Both the position numbers and the translations under genes were made by a program. Of a stretch of DNA of 64,000 bases, positions 11,801 to 23,684 are shown in pieces. Source of the DNA: Opisthorchis felineus (Eukaryota > Platyhelminthes > Trematoda > Opisthorchiida > Opisthorchiidae); NCBI GenBank assembly GCA_004794785.1, contig SJOL01005843.1, positions 55,663 to 119,662 of the forward strand, in the 5' to 3' direction. Each line of letters opens with the position of its first letter. The first letter of the stretch is position 1. Below the pieces are notes generated by a model. That model saw only the letters and a program-made list of their open reading frames with translations. It did no database searches and was not told where the DNA came from.

Positions 11801-14529
11801 TTCGGGTGCCAGACAATTTTGTATATCAGATATCTAAGAAATGACCACTGTACCACGATGCTCTAACACGATATTGCATTCTCGACTAGTTGCTATAAGG
11901 AGTAGCTGATCTAGTGAACTTACGAAGCGTCCGAAGATGTCTTCTTCCAATCACCATATTACTGCTGGTTTTGTAACAAAGAGAAGGAAAGTAACAGACA
12001 TTTCCGTCTGGTATTTGAGTGGTTATCCACTTGCGCGCATGCATTTTCCAAATGTTTTTGTAGAGAGGGCTACATTGCGCAAACGTAAGTTACAAATAGA
12101 AAATACTAGGAAAGTCAGACATGTAACTCTTTTTTTTGATAGTTTTTCGTTTTGAGTACCGACTTCACCGCCTACAGTTCTTTTTAGGTGGGTCTCTTTC
12201 TGCACTCTGCTATCTATCAGCGTCCACTAGAATGTGATGCGTAATCTTGGAGATAAACAAATTCGAATCAAACAGGCGGTGGAAGCTTTTTTGATGAGTT
12301 TTTTATCAGGCTTACTGGCATTAGCTCTTTCGCGATCGTGTCAGAAGCGTGGCAGCGCAATACTTTTGCTATCAAATGCATACAGGAAAAATCTGTGAGT
12401 CCCCTAATTTGCCTTTTTTAACTCTGTTTAACGTATTACAACCATATATTGTTCAACTGGGTCCTAACTTTTCACAGATGCACGATTTGGTTCTTCCCAG
12501 TCAGCGATTTGTGGATCTGAAATTTACTAACCCGCAGCTGATTTGCGCTGTTCCCTAGTCACCAGATATTTAAGTCCTTTCAAGAAACTTTCTACCGAAG
12601 ATGCTTTTTTGGCCTCTTAGGGCCACGTTCAATAACCTCTATTGAGATCTGCGGAATATCTCCAGTTCATGCGAGACTTTCAACCACTAGCCATTTGCAG
12701 TTCAAAAATTTTCCTCACTGCAGGAAGTCCTTTGTGTTTTTGGGAGGGAAAAGCAATTTTTGGGGTTTTGCTCTACAGAGTTATACTACTAGCTCTCTGG
12801 CCAATGGATTTTTGGGAGCGGCGACCGTTAGTACACACAACTGCATATACTTCAAACTTAATCAGCCACTGTCATATTTGGAACCATTCATGCCTTTCTT
12901 AAAACCACTCAGCGTTCAGTGTAACTTGGCCTGCCTTTTTTACCAGTGCTTTTGTAGACGTGCCCTGTTCCCGCATGTGTGGCGTAGTGTAGTGAACGTA
13001 TGTAATATTGTAGTTCAATCAAGGGCTTCAGTAAGCTAGATGTTAAGGGGAGATTTCATGACAAAAAAGGCAGCGATTTGATTCTGGATAAAGACATTTC
13101 AGCAGATCCGATCTGGACTTGGATAAACGTGCACTATCCCCTCATGCGGGTTTATTTTGTGTGATATGATGGCTGAACAACAAAATGATGAGATACTGAA
13201 TGATATGGTCTTCACGCTTAACTTTGCTTCACACATTTTACCCAGACCTACCAACGGAGCCGGGAACCGTATATAAGTTGTATATAGTAGTTGTACATAC
13301 AATTGTATTTGACTCCTGTGAAACTCCTAATGGTCACAGATTCACTAATTGCATCTCTTGCGGTAAAAATGCGCTCCATGGAACCCGTGACACGATCACT
13401 AGTCAATGCATCAACATGGCGTAGGCCAAACGTAACTAACAATGATCACATTATAGTTAGAAACCAGAAATCACCGTTGTAAACCCTTAAGAAAAAAGAA
13501 GTTTGTCTGGTATTTCGTTTTAAACATAGTAAAAATTGTTAGCCTGCCTTGTCTAAGAAATAAGGACTAATTGGGAAGCTGCGGAACTGCGATTTAGACG
13601 AAAATGCGACTGACAAAATATGCTGGTGTGGATTCATATTTGGACTTTACGTTTGAACTGAAATAGGGTACAATCCTGCATTTCCCTACCAAGTGAATGC
13701 CTCAGCACCCCGAGAAGTATGGAGCGTAGAACAGCATCTTGCAAATCCCATGGGTAAACCGCTGAGAATGTGGCCTGGACGCGTTTTGTGTTCTATCATT
13801 TTGTATGTTTCATTCATCAAGCAGCAAAACGGCATGAATATTCAGAGCCTTAAAGCGCTACAATGTTTGGAAAAGAGCGAATTCGGTTGAGAAATTTTGT
13901 TTAGTTTCCCAAAGACTGCAGTCTTTTGGAGGAATATCCTTCCAGACTTTTAGATTTCAGTATGTTGCAAACGAGGGGCAACCGTCAATAAACTGCCGTT
14001 TTTGAGGAAATTGAGTGCCGAGAATACATCACGATTGTCTGACCAATTCTATGGACAAATAATTCCAGCGGACAGCTGGAAAGCTTCGCAGGAGTAAATT
14101 TAATTTTGGAAGTTCTCCGGAGACAGCAGTCTGAGGGGTGATCTTTTGAGTTGCAGTCGTCCTATAGACCATTTTCTGTCGTTTCCAATAACTATGGTCT
14201 TTGCATTCTCGCTGCACGTTGTTGATATATCCTTTGATAGTTGAATTGAACAAGTAGTTCAAAAAGAGATATGCGCGCATGCTGACAGGATGCTGTTTTA
14301 CTGTTTTGTCCAAGGTTGAATTATTGCCTAGATCTTAGATCCTAGCCTCTTCCCAGGACCGGTATATATTTCACACGACATCACTGTATGAAGCTATCCC
14401 ATATATGTTACGGCACACGCTAGGAAATCACGCAGAATACTAAAGTGATAAACAAAATATTTCCACCCTACCGGGTTCTTGGTGCGTTTATCAGTGAAGG
14501 ACAAATGTCGAATGAAAATATCACCTTGC
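8887..14529 (-). other. intron of the EXTL3-like gene with a GC-AG splice pair
   Basis: 5643-nt intron. The donor reads ATAAAG|GCAAGG and the acceptor CCCAACAG|. The nearest GT (14524-14523) would add five bases and break the frame, whereas the GC site gives a join that aligns residue for residue with EXTL3. The intron contains a plus-strand LINE fragment at 10.83-11.23 kb. Otherwise I see only short ORFs without recognisable domains. Confidence 0.75.
10838..11235 (+). mobile_element. LINE C-terminal fragment (RTE/Jockey-like), decayed
   Basis: Reads LLYGTERWT at about 10857-10883, then after frame changes RIQSQLRWIGHVKQMVDRCI at about 10987-11050 and GAQTWERPGF near 11085-11110. This order (LLYG.E.W, then LRW.GHV.RM, then a G.R..GRP block) is the standard end of LINE reverse transcriptase ORFs. 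Several stops and frameshifts are present. It lies antisense within an intron of the EXTL3-like gene. Confidence 0.65.
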
Positions 14530-14684
14530 CTTTATTGGAATTTGCAGGTGTGGCCAGTGGACAAACTCATCTGGTCCAATGGGATTGTTCCATACAATGA
14601 TAATCGATTGGAGGAATGGTAGACCTTGCATTGCGAAGAGTGTTTTCACAAGTACTTTGAACCGGTTGTAGTACAAAATCAAAG
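14530..14684 (-). CDS. EXTL3: EXTL3-like exon: start of the GT64 fold
   Basis: 155-nt internal exon. Acceptor CCTAATTTCAG|C at 14686/14685; its first two bases CT complete the codon begun by the G that ends the previous exon. The frame stays open for 51 codons: LILYYNRFKVLVKTL, MQGLPFLQSIIIVWNNP, EFVHWPHLQIPIK. This aligns along its length with the first beta-alpha-beta unit of GT64 in EXTL3, where the pattern is LTYER...LMNSLERL.GLPYL.K.VVVWN.P......WP.I.VPI. The donor is the unusual AAAG|GCAAGG. No ORF of this exon is longer than the exon itself, so simple ORF calling would miss it. Assignment is strong because length, phase and motif agree on both sides. Confidence 0.92.
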
Positions 14685-15261
14685 CTGAAATTAGGAGTTC
14701 GAAAAATAAGCCCTAGAAGAACATAATTAGTGCCCAAAAGTTGAATATCTACCAAAACCTACGCAACAGGACGAAAATATAAATGGGCCTATCTCAGAGA
14801 TTTCGGAAAGCTTATTTTATTTTGGGATACGAGTGGGTTGCCACAACAGTAAAGATCCCACTGAGAAAACCGATGAGTTGCAGAGGATCGTCCAAATGAA
14901 CAAATTTGATGTGTGGACAAATTTTGGCTTTGGGCTGTTCAAAGTGTCTTCTGTCAACCTCCGAAGAAAAGGTGAGCGATTTCTTGACATTTATCGCGAT
15001 ACCTTCCGCGAGTTATACAAAACTATGCTTCATGACATATAGTATTCGGACAAGCCAACGAGGCTTTGATCAAAGGACCAGATAATGCGTGGAGTTTACG
15101 CACCTTCGGATGCCTTAGAAAAGTTTGCACCTGGAGCTACAAAAAGGTTGATGAATAACTGGAAGTACTGTATTCCGTGGTAAATTTATCTTAAAACTTA
15201 ACCTTTTGACTAGTCAGTAAGAACTCTAGGCAATGTGCCAACCAGTGGGAATAGCCGTCCG

Positions 15262-15545
15262 GTTACCTGGTTATAATCAGACACTACTCAATGACTGCGC
15301 TTATCTGAAGCCCAAGAGGGGCAAAACCGGTCGTGGGCTGTCGACGAATTTTCAGCAACCTTATGAGTAATGTATTCAGTCTATACAATGTATTGCGATA
15401 TACTGAATATCGTGCCAAGTGAAACGTGGGGGCGGCCTGGTGCAGCACATCCACTTGAGTAAGAACATCATAACCGAGAGATTCAGCTGGGTTCCAGGTG
15501 GTTCTGCCGTCGAAGCCCAAATTGGTACGCAGATGAGTGTATAAG
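15262..15545 (-). mobile_element. hammerhead retroposon copy 3, rearranged
   Basis: The right part (15400-15545), read on the minus strand, matches the left half of the intact element at 23.4 kb: CACCTGGAACCCAGCTGAAT, GTGCTGCACCAGGCCGCC and a GATATTC..ATATC hairpin are shared. The left part (15297-15385), read on the plus strand, is the hammerhead and its 3' tail (GGTCGTGGGCTGTCGACGAA, CAGCAACCTTATGAGTA). The two modules therefore lie in opposite relative orientation to those at 23.4 kb. A second tail-like string, read on the minus strand as TGAGTAGTGTCTGATTATAA, flanks it at about 15271-15290. No clear target-site duplication was found. Strand given is that of the left-half module. Confidence 0.75.
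15297..15338 (+). pseudogene. inactive hammerhead ribozyme (copy 3)
   Basis: The CUGAUGA box is reduced to CUGA-AG by loss of two bases (15305-15310), and GAAA reads AAAA, changing G12, the general base. Helix III (ACCGGU) and the 3' strand of helix I (GUGGGC) are unchanged. Two core lesions make activity very unlikely. Confidence 0.75.
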
Positions 15546-17626
15546 CTAATGCTCAGATTTGTTTTCATGGAGTTCACGTGTCACACTACGTAGATTCATA
15601 ATTCATACAGGCAGAGAATTACACCTTTGGCTTGAGTAAAAAAAAACAAGTTGGAAGCAGACTACACAGGGTATTTCTTAACAAACCTTAAATTCTGCTT
15701 GATATGGGACGATGGTGAAAATCTGCCTGCGCAGCAAGCTTCATGGTTCAAAACCCAGAATATTTATGTAGCAAACCAGGTTGAATAAGAATACCTTCTG
15801 GCGGGTTTCACTTCCCTTCTCACCTTTGGAACATATCCATTTGTTGACTGGGTCAATTATGAGTGCTTTTCAAAAGTGCCAGGAGCCATTGTTGCGCTGC
15901 ATGTCTACAGCTTCAAACACAAATCATGGTGCTTAGAAAATTCACCCAACATTAGTCGTAATAAATATCCCGGTTGTTGTTTTGTTCTTTGTTTCCCCCA
16001 AATGCATTTGGGTCTCACAACACGCCTTTCGTCTTCATTGCACACAATCAGTATGGTTCCTTCTTGCGTAACGGCCACCCTTCAGAAGCAACCACTTGCT
16101 TCTGGTTGACCGTGTTTTTTGAATGGTTAGACCGCCTCTATAGAAGAACATGTGCTGCGGGTGATCACCTTTGATGAGCCTCTGCAAACGGCTTTTAGAG
16201 TTGGAACAACTTTACTGAAATTACTTGTTCTGGAAACAGCATTAAAAAGGTCGATCAGAATTTATCGCTGTTAGAGGCCTGCCTTCTTTAAAAAACGATT
16301 GTATACTTGTCCGCTCACAAGAGACCACTGAAACGGATCGTTCAAATGCGGTTTCTCCTACGAGTTGAGCTCTTCTAAGAGGAAGTGTACTACCGAAATG
16401 TGCTTCATAGGCCAAAAGTGGTTTTTAATTGTTTGTCCCTCCTCGGGGTGGTTTCTCCAGAGGAATGATAAAAGTTTCTGGTCAAGACTTCGGTCTCTGG
16501 TTGTTGCCAAGAAGCAGTGACTCGAACGAGTATATTGTTTGTAATGTGGCCACGCAAAATCCATACCATTATCTGTCGGACACTTTATACATTTTCTTAG
16601 ATTTGACAGCTTTAGACTTGACACAAAAATTGTCTATCTCGAACAGGACGTCTACAACGCAATGAACCTATTCACAATGAAATCGCGCACGGAAAGAGAT
16701 TGTCGTTCAACTTCAGTTAAATGGCTTCCTAATATCGATCTACTAGCGTACATCTTCATGTTGACGACTGAGGACAATAAGGCTTGTTTGTACAGTAAGT
16801 TATTTGTTTTGTTTCTAAACAACGGTCACACTGTTATTGCGCTGATTTTAGTGTATCGATGTGCTGTTTTCAAAATCTCAAGTGCATACACTATTACTTG
16901 CTCGTACTGTCGACAGAGGGTGTCCATCCCCCTGAAATATCGCCCTCGTCCCTTCCCCTAGGAGACTGAGACCGTTCGGACCGTTCCGTGAATGGCGACT
17001 GTTTGGGATGATTATGATGCATATATGTGTCCACAACGCTTTGATTGTTCTACCAGGCATTAGTACGATGTACACCATTGATCGTTTCGGAAGATAGACA
17101 GTTCCATGCAGGACTGGACAGTAACATCACCCTAATGTTGCAGCATATCCTGAAATAACGAGTTGAATTCATCCACAAACTGATTATTGCTCTTCGCGTA
17201 CTGTTTCGGACGAGTGACACGTGGTCAGTTCTGTCTGACGTAACAATTGAAATACGCCCTATTTATTAACTTGTGAGTGCCAGCAGTCTTTCACACACAT
17301 ACTTATAAATTTTACTTCAGGCTGCAACATACCTGATTTACAGAACTTTTCGCTGAAGATAGTTTGGTTGAAGACGCTTAACTGGGACTGAGACCTGTAT
17401 TGACAGGATAACTGAAAAGAACTTTCCAATTGCGCCTATGCTGTAAGGCATCGTTGTAAAACTCTTCTTTCCGTCTGAGATGATTATGACGGTGGTAGAA
17501 AGTCGTCATTACTAAGCTTATAGGAGTTACCCTACCACGATTAATATTAATCTATGATAATTCAGGCTATAATATTGTGTTTATATGACTCGCAACCAGT
17601 CTATATAGGCCTCTCTGCTTTCCGCC

Positions 17627-17672
17627 AATGTAATGCAATGTAATGTAATGTAAATGCAATGTAAATGTAGTG
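17627..17672 (+). repeat. ATGTA-rich imperfect microsatellite
   Basis: Irregular repeats of AATGT/AATGC/AAATG (for example AATGTAATGCAATGTAATGT). It lies about 200 bp from the end of a coding exon, in the intron. Confidence 0.8.
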
Positions 17673-17870
17673 TATTTAGTAACTAACACCGTACGGTGAT
17701 ACCTCTATTTCTTGTAGGCTTAACGTAAATGATGGGCTTGAACACAGACACTGTCGGCAGTGCATCCGCAATGACCCTAAACACTTTCAACGATCAGCTG
17801 CAAACAATCATGAAAAACTAAAAGCTTTCCAAGGGAAACCCTGGTGTTCAAAGTGTGCTTGTCTGCTCAC

Positions 17871-18207
17871 CAGTAAACTGTTGCTGTGGCTGGATAATGT
17901 CCCACGGCGTAGAAGGAAACGACCAAAAAGGGTTCACAATCATTTGGCCTTCGAAGCCTATTGGTGCGGATCGAGTATGCGTATATTGATCAAGGGAATA
18001 GATATGTTCAGGAACGGATGGCAAGCCGACTGGGCCGGAAAGTTGTTGCGTATGGTACGAAATAGTCGGTGTTGGTCGTGCCGTTACAACTGTCCTCCAA
18101 TGTGGTGCAAAAGGCTTCATCAAACCGAATCGAAGAATTAATTCCAACAGGAGTGTCGAGGTTTGGGCAGAAATGTCCTGAAGAAACCATTTGAATAACT
18201 TGTTGCC
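17871..18207 (-). CDS. EXTL3: EXTL3-like exon: end of GT47 domain and linker to GT64
   Basis: 337-nt internal exon. Acceptor CATACTTTCAG|GGC at 18209/18208, donor TTTACTG|GTGAGC at 17871/17870. It begins GNKLFKWFLQDISAQTSTLL, which follows LQQN of the previous exon and matches the EXTL3 segment QGRFLWETYFS..DSIFNTVL that closes the exostosin domain. A proline- and serine-rich linker follows (TISYHTQQLSGPVGLPSVPE; VNPFWSFPSTPWDIIQPQ), similar in place and character to the PFHLFPHTPFDPV linker of EXTL3. It ends QQQFT plus one base, just before the GT64 fold. The linker is weakly conserved in the family; the ends of the exon carry the evidence. Confidence 0.88.
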
Positions 18208-19214
18208 CTGAAAGTATGAAAGTATAACTATTTTACCAACGAGGTATGAGTACGTGGTAGCATAATGCACCTGCGGTTCACCTCATGTTCTGATGAGCTT
18301 CCGTGGCAAATTACAAGGGTCACTGTCATACACACAGCACCACACTTAAATTCCGTCAGCTCAGGTTAACTACAAAGCTAGCCAGGGTTTTTCGAGATAC
18401 GATCCCAGTTACTACCATACTCGGGGATTCAGTTTATAGGGGTTTCCAGATGGAGAGTGCAAACGGTTACGTTTAGCTTTACGTCACACTGGCTATGAAA
18501 AGACCTCAACTGGAGAAGTGCAGTTAGATGTTGCAGCAAAAATGCAAAGCAGTCGAAAGGATCACATGAGCAAACGATGAAACCACTGTTTTCGTCCCAA
18601 TAAGGTGATTTAAGAGTGCTCATATGGTGCCAGAGGTATGTTTAGAGCCTTCAGTGGAGAGGCAGACAAGGTTCTTGAGCAGCTACAGTTTGAATCCCTC
18701 CTCAGACATCCAGACACCACCCAGGTGCATACCAGTGGTTGATAAGTCTATGTACTCGGTTTACCTGACATGTCAGGTAATGTGGATAGGAGTAGTATCA
18801 TATTATCGTGCTCTTTACACTGACTTGATGGGCAGCCTGTTTGTTGCTGAATTATTGCATTACGACAGAGAATTTCACATTTGTGTTTGAGGACCGGTGA
18901 TTGGTCTCTTTTTCGTTATAAGAGTCGTGCTGTCCACTACTGCAAAGAACAAGTACTTGAATTTACTACCCGACTCGGGTAGATCAACTTATCACACATA
19001 AACTGCCCAAAAGTTTTGGAACATAAATGTGAACGTCTTGTACAAATGCTCAAGACAAACAGGTAGTAGAAGATACATTAAACAGTTGTGATGCGCGTCT
19101 ATTGGGCAAGTCTCTCGTTAGATTTTGCATGATGCATACAGTTTAAAAACACGACGATCTGCATAAATTGATTTTTCCCGTAAACACAAAAAACCTTCAG
19201 TGGAATTCGGTCGG

Positions 19215-19330
19215 TTTGAGATGGCTCAGTGGTCAAGGTACGAACCTACTGACCGGAAGATCCTTGGTTCGAACTAACCCTAGCAACTCTACCCTTATTT
19301 TCTAGACTTGGGCAACCTGGCTATATCTCA
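19215..19330 (+). mobile_element. tRNA-derived SINE head with pol III promoter boxes
   Basis: An A box TGGCTCAGTGG at 19222-19232 and a B box GGTTCGAACT at 19266-19275 are spaced as in tRNA genes. The 5' end (GTTTGAG) does not pair with the sequence after the T arm, so an acceptor stem cannot form and this is not a working tRNA. The downstream body (to about 19.6 kb) contains no recognised domain; how far the SINE extends is unclear. Confidence 0.7.
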
Positions 19331-20428
19331 GCCGTCGTGCGTAGTTCGGGTTGCACCGCAACCAAGCACCGAAGGGGTGTTTCAGCTAAACAACCGTTGC
19401 TGTTTTTGCTGACCAACCAGAAGTTAAGAAGAAGCGGCCAACTTTTGATGAATACTGCACTTCGTCGCATTATCATACTGAACTGGCATGGGATCCAGCC
19501 AGTTTCCTGGAATCGGAGGAAGCAGAAAATCGTTCTCTCCTGAAATGAGAGCCTGTTGGCTGCATTCCAGAATCTGCAGCTGAGATTTCCCATTTTCAAT
19601 AATTCAAAACCCTGAGAATCATTCCCTCAGGTTCAGTAACTTCAATTTAACTTATTTTCCCGCCCACCATGCAGGTTGAATGCATGCTCACCAGGGTGAT
19701 CTCAGTCCGATTTTTTCTTGACTGAATGTTACGTTATTCCATACCAAGTTCCGCGTGATGGGATTCATGACATATTTGTTCTGTTTTACACGTGACTACA
19801 TTTCGCTCATTGAAGTTTCCCGTTTTTGTGTATTTTAGCTGTTGTGCATAATGTAGCAAGTGCCATACGCCTCCCGTTCTGACATCCGAACCGATGGATT
19901 TATATGCAATTGCGACGCTTGTCAGGTTGTTTGAGGTAGTCGGTGGAACTAATCTCTTAGCCTTAATGGAAATATTTATTTAAACTCTACGCTTGTTTTT
20001 TGATATAAATATATATGTATCTTGGATCAATGAGAATGTCATGAATAATTTTCACTGGTTTTCATATTTTCTAAGCAATTAGGCGGTATCTGACCCTGCA
20101 CAGATCCAGGCAGGACTGATACGCTTGCCACTTCTTGAGATGGTCAAATTATTTTCTATAATGTCGGTCCCAACGTAAGGACCGCACGAGCCTGGTTAAC
20201 GGCGCACAGTTCCTTTAGAAGCTGAACAGTGACGCGTAACGTAACGTTAACAATTGGGCTGTGTGCCTGAGATATGATCTCAAGTTGTTATCAGTAAAAA
20301 TCTTCGCATGTTTTGAACAAATTGCAGTTTGGTTCATAAGTCTGCAGTGGTTATAACAGCATTCCGCACCTCTCTGACGTGTAATTTGTAATAAATTAAC
20401 TGAGTCCGAGTTCAGAACCGAATTTATA

Positions 20429-20471
20429 TCCTACCTGATAAGCAGCAAGAAGGTTGAAACCGGTCGTGTAC
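20429..20471 (+). pseudogene. inactive hammerhead ribozyme (copy 4)
   Basis: CUGAUGA reads CUGAUAA (20435-20441): G8, the general acid, is changed to A. GAAA (20456-20459) and the palindromic helix III ACCGGU are kept. Helix II has lost most pairing. Loss of G8 should abolish cleavage. Confidence 0.7.
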
Positions 20472-20515
20472 TGTTGATTAGTTTTCAGCAACCTTATGAG
20501 TAGTGTGTCACATCT
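20429..20515 (+). mobile_element. hammerhead retroposon copy 4, truncated
   Basis: Aligns with the 3' part of the intact element: degenerate hammerhead (20429-20471), then GTTTTCAGCAACCTTATGAG and the tail AGTAGTGTGTCACATCTGAC. The upstream module is missing. Inserted in the sense opposite to the host gene. Confidence 0.7.
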
Positions 20516-21845
20516 GACAGACAAAATACCGTTGGTTTATATTTTAGGCATTCCTGGGAATGCAAAAAAGAGTACTTCTACTGAAACCTTGCACTTAGTA
20601 TTGCCTTGTGGACTGAAGTTTGTTTTGATTTATTCTAATTTGATAACCGCATTTCAGATATTTTTAACTTCACTCCAGGTTCGTCTGTGTGGGATCATGC
20701 TAGCCCTGGGTATTCTATCTTGTGCTTTCGGATTCACGAAAAGTCTTTTTGACTCATCCTGTGGTGCCATTGCCCTAAATTAACTTGTCGGGAAAGGAAC
20801 TATACCCCGCGGTCGACGTTCCCATATGCGGAGTTAAGAATGATGAAAGAAGTGGAGGGTTAATATTACTCACTCTAGAACCGTCTAAGTTGATCGACGC
20901 AGCACGGGGACTAAGAACGGAACGGACGCACGCGACCGATCAAACCATGTACGTGTATCTGGCTTTCTTGAAAATAAGTCTACCGTAGATTAAACAAACT
21001 TTATCGTCTGTTGACCTATAGGATCGAAATAACGCTGAAAGTTGAAAATGTTCTCCATAAATGGATAAAAATATACTCACTCTAAATAATACAAGCTGAA
21101 TAAGTTCGCACTCCTATCGGAATACATCTAGCGTTTGCGAATTGACTGGTGTTAGGTATGGAAAACGTCAGAACACAACAAACTTCTGTTTGTTCGTTCG
21201 GTACTGGGCAAGCAGTTTGCCACTGGTTCAGTTCCGAAATATCTTTCAGCCACCAAGACTTGGGGCTTTTGTTGCATGGTCCGACACAGTTTACTCAAAA
21301 TGAGCTTGTGGTACCCCGTGGGTGCTGCGCTCTTTAAGTTTATGGGAAGCAGATCTACTTCATTATTCCAAAGCTTTGGGCTGCTTCCGATCACGTGGTG
21401 TGGTGGTTCGAGATTATTGAGAGATTATTGGGCCACAATATATCTCTTTTTTCGTTGATGAAGATCCCCTGATTAAAGATCAGCACTTTTATAGCGATGG
21501 TGTCAATGAGTGCTGCACAAATCAGCCCAGTCAAGTAGAGCATCAGAAAATCAATACCACTGTGGCTCCCAAACGAAATGATACTGAAACAAGGAAGGGT
21601 ATAGTGACATTGTACTTCTATATCAAAACATATTTCTGCTTGAACCGTTGGTGGAATTGTGTGTTGACTACGGTTCTTGCATTACCGACCGCAAAGAAAA
21701 TGTGTTATTATTGGCTACCATAATCCTAGTTGTCCGCTAGTTTTCTTCTTACTTTGTGGAATTGTCCAGTTAACTAGTACAGCAGGAAGGTGAGCAGCAA
21801 TCTGAATTGGGACGACTGTTTGGAACATAAGTTAGACCTCTATTG

Positions 21846-21873
21846 ACGTAATTCACTACTCATACGGTTGCTG
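21846..21873 (-). repeat. hammerhead retroposon tail fragment
   Basis: CGTAATTCACTACTCATACG followed by GTTGCTG differs at two places from the reverse complement of the 3' end of the intact element. The ribozyme itself is absent. Confidence 0.55.
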
Positions 21874-23208
21874 TATTCGTGCAACATAGGGGAAATACAA
21901 CACTGTCTTCCTGAAAAATGACTTGGAGCGAGTGCGTAAAGCGAAAGCCAAGATAGTGATGGAAATCCTCGCGCGAATATTCAGCTCATCTTCTTATACA
22001 CAGCAATGGTTAACAGTTCATTGGCATTAGTTTGCGAATAGCCTAGCTTTGTAGACTAATTCACTTTCTGCTACCGAAAATGTATTATCCGGTTGTAACT
22101 TGGGCCGATTCAATCACCGTATTTTGGTAGGCCATGGAACGAAAATCTCCTGATACTTTATCGTGCTATATCAGAAGCAAGCTCCGTCAGCGGTAATAAG
22201 ATGCAATGTGTACTTATGAGTATTAGCTGTGCACTTCCTTAATGTAGCCAAAACTACTGTGGCTGCATCGCAACTCCTCGGCATCGGTAATTTTGTGCCA
22301 ACCTTTATCTTATGCGGGTTTTGTTTCTGCTTGGGGCAATTTAACGCTGTTTTCATTTTTACCAAAAGAACTTGAGTATTGTCATTCCACAACTATCGTC
22401 AAAGCTTGCTGCTATTTATCCTGGGCTCGATTCTAAACTGCAAACAATTAGTAGTGACGTGACCGATTCATGAAAAATCCATGAAATCCAAGCACGCAAG
22501 CGCATTCATTTGTAATAAAACTCATTGACTAGGCGTTTCTGGATCGGATCCTTTAAGTCTGGGTCCACTGGGTCCACCCGGTTGCCGGTCATTTTGTGCG
22601 CCTGATGAAATTGTTTCAAGACATTCTCCTTGGTCTGCCCAGATTTATTCATACAAAACGTCTTATCTGAATAGCCGTCGATACTCACGGATGACCTAAC
22701 AACCCAAAACGTCATGAATGTTGTCCAGATAAGCTTATCGACTTCAGCTTTGACTGTGTTCGGCCAGGATTTGGTTATTCTACTTGATCGACGGCGCTAG
22801 TTAGAGTTTGGGGAAGCTGAAAACATTTACTCTGTGAGTTCGTTGGGGGATTTCATAGTACGTGTCCAAACCGCTGGAATAGGATATGTTGTGTTATCTT
22901 GATCAGTTCCTACATATCGCACACGTTCGTGTAAAGCTTCGACAGGTAGAGGATTTTACCAGGAAACAGCGAGTATCCTTCAAAAAGCGCCAATGATAAA
23001 CTTCTTGTCTCAAGTGGTTTTTGAATCCTTAAAGACCGGTCCATTTACTCAGAGTTTCTCCTGAATCGTCTTCACAGATGTCCTGTACTGTTGCTGTCCA
23101 AAAACGGCATTCACACGCTATGCCCTAACCGCATTATGGGCTGAGACCAAATCCCTCCAAACTAACATGAGGATAGTACGGGAGCTTCTTCCTCTTTGTT
23201 TGTTTGTT

Positions 23209-23219
23209 CCCCCCCCCCC
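23209..23219 (+). repeat. poly-C run (11 bases)
   Basis: Eleven consecutive C. It may be unstable in sequencing or assembly, so its length is approximate. Confidence 0.85.
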
Positions 23220-23379
23220 TAAACTTAATGGCACGGAAGAACCTTATGGAATAGCGTCCCAGGCAATTTAGCCCACGATATCAATACAACGCTCAAGTTA
23301 ATAACAGTTTGCTCATCGAATTTTTGTGTACACCCCAGCTTTTGCCTTATTTCACCGAAGAAGTTAAGGAGGTATGAAC

Positions 23380-23392
23380 ACTACAGACACCA
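23380..23392 (+). repeat. target-site duplication, left copy (13 bp)
   Basis: ACTACAGACACCA, repeated exactly at 23769-23781. It brackets the hammerhead retroposon and defines its ends. Confidence 0.85.
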
Positions 23393-23395
23393 GCG

Positions 23396-23622
23396 AAATA
23401 CACTCATTTGCAAACAAATTTGGTTTTGCGAGAGACTCACCTGGAAGCCAGCTGAATCTCTCGTTTGTGATGTTTCCAGGCAACTGAATGTGCTGCACCA
23501 GGCCGCCTCATATCTCAGTTGCTACGATATTCGAGATATCGCGATACATGCATATTCGTAATGCACTTGTTCTTCCAGGTGAGTCTCTCGCATAACCAAG
23601 TCGTTTGCAAATGAGTGTATTT
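23396..23622. repeat. inverted-repeat module (MITE-like) inside the retroposon
   Basis: Left arm starts AAATACACTCATTTGCAAAC (23396-23415) and the right arm ends with its exact reverse complement (23603-23622). Inside these, TTGCGAGAGACTCACCTGGAAG on the left is matched by the reverse complement of the right arm with small changes. Transcribed RNA would fold into a long hairpin. A diverged copy of the same module occurs at about 15400-15545. Confidence 0.85.
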
Positions 23623-23684
23623 GGCTAATTTCATGCAATTTGGTTTCAAGTAGAACATAAGATTGACGGGAACTCGGGAACTAC

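Larger units (their letters stand above)
14685..17870 (-). other. intron of the EXTL3-like gene
   Basis: 3186-nt intron (donor ACTG|GTGAGC, acceptor TTTCAG|). It holds a rearranged hammerhead-ribozyme retroposon at about 15262-15545 and an ATGTA-rich low-complexity tract at 17627-17672. No other coding signal recognised. Confidence 0.7.

Noticed and set aside
14519..14529. Conventional GT donor at 14524/14523 for the GT64 exon
   Set aside because: It adds five bases and breaks the frame into the next exon; the GC donor gives an exact alignment.
19215..19290. A functional tRNA gene
   Set aside because: A and B boxes are good but the ends do not form an acceptor stem; a SINE head fits better.
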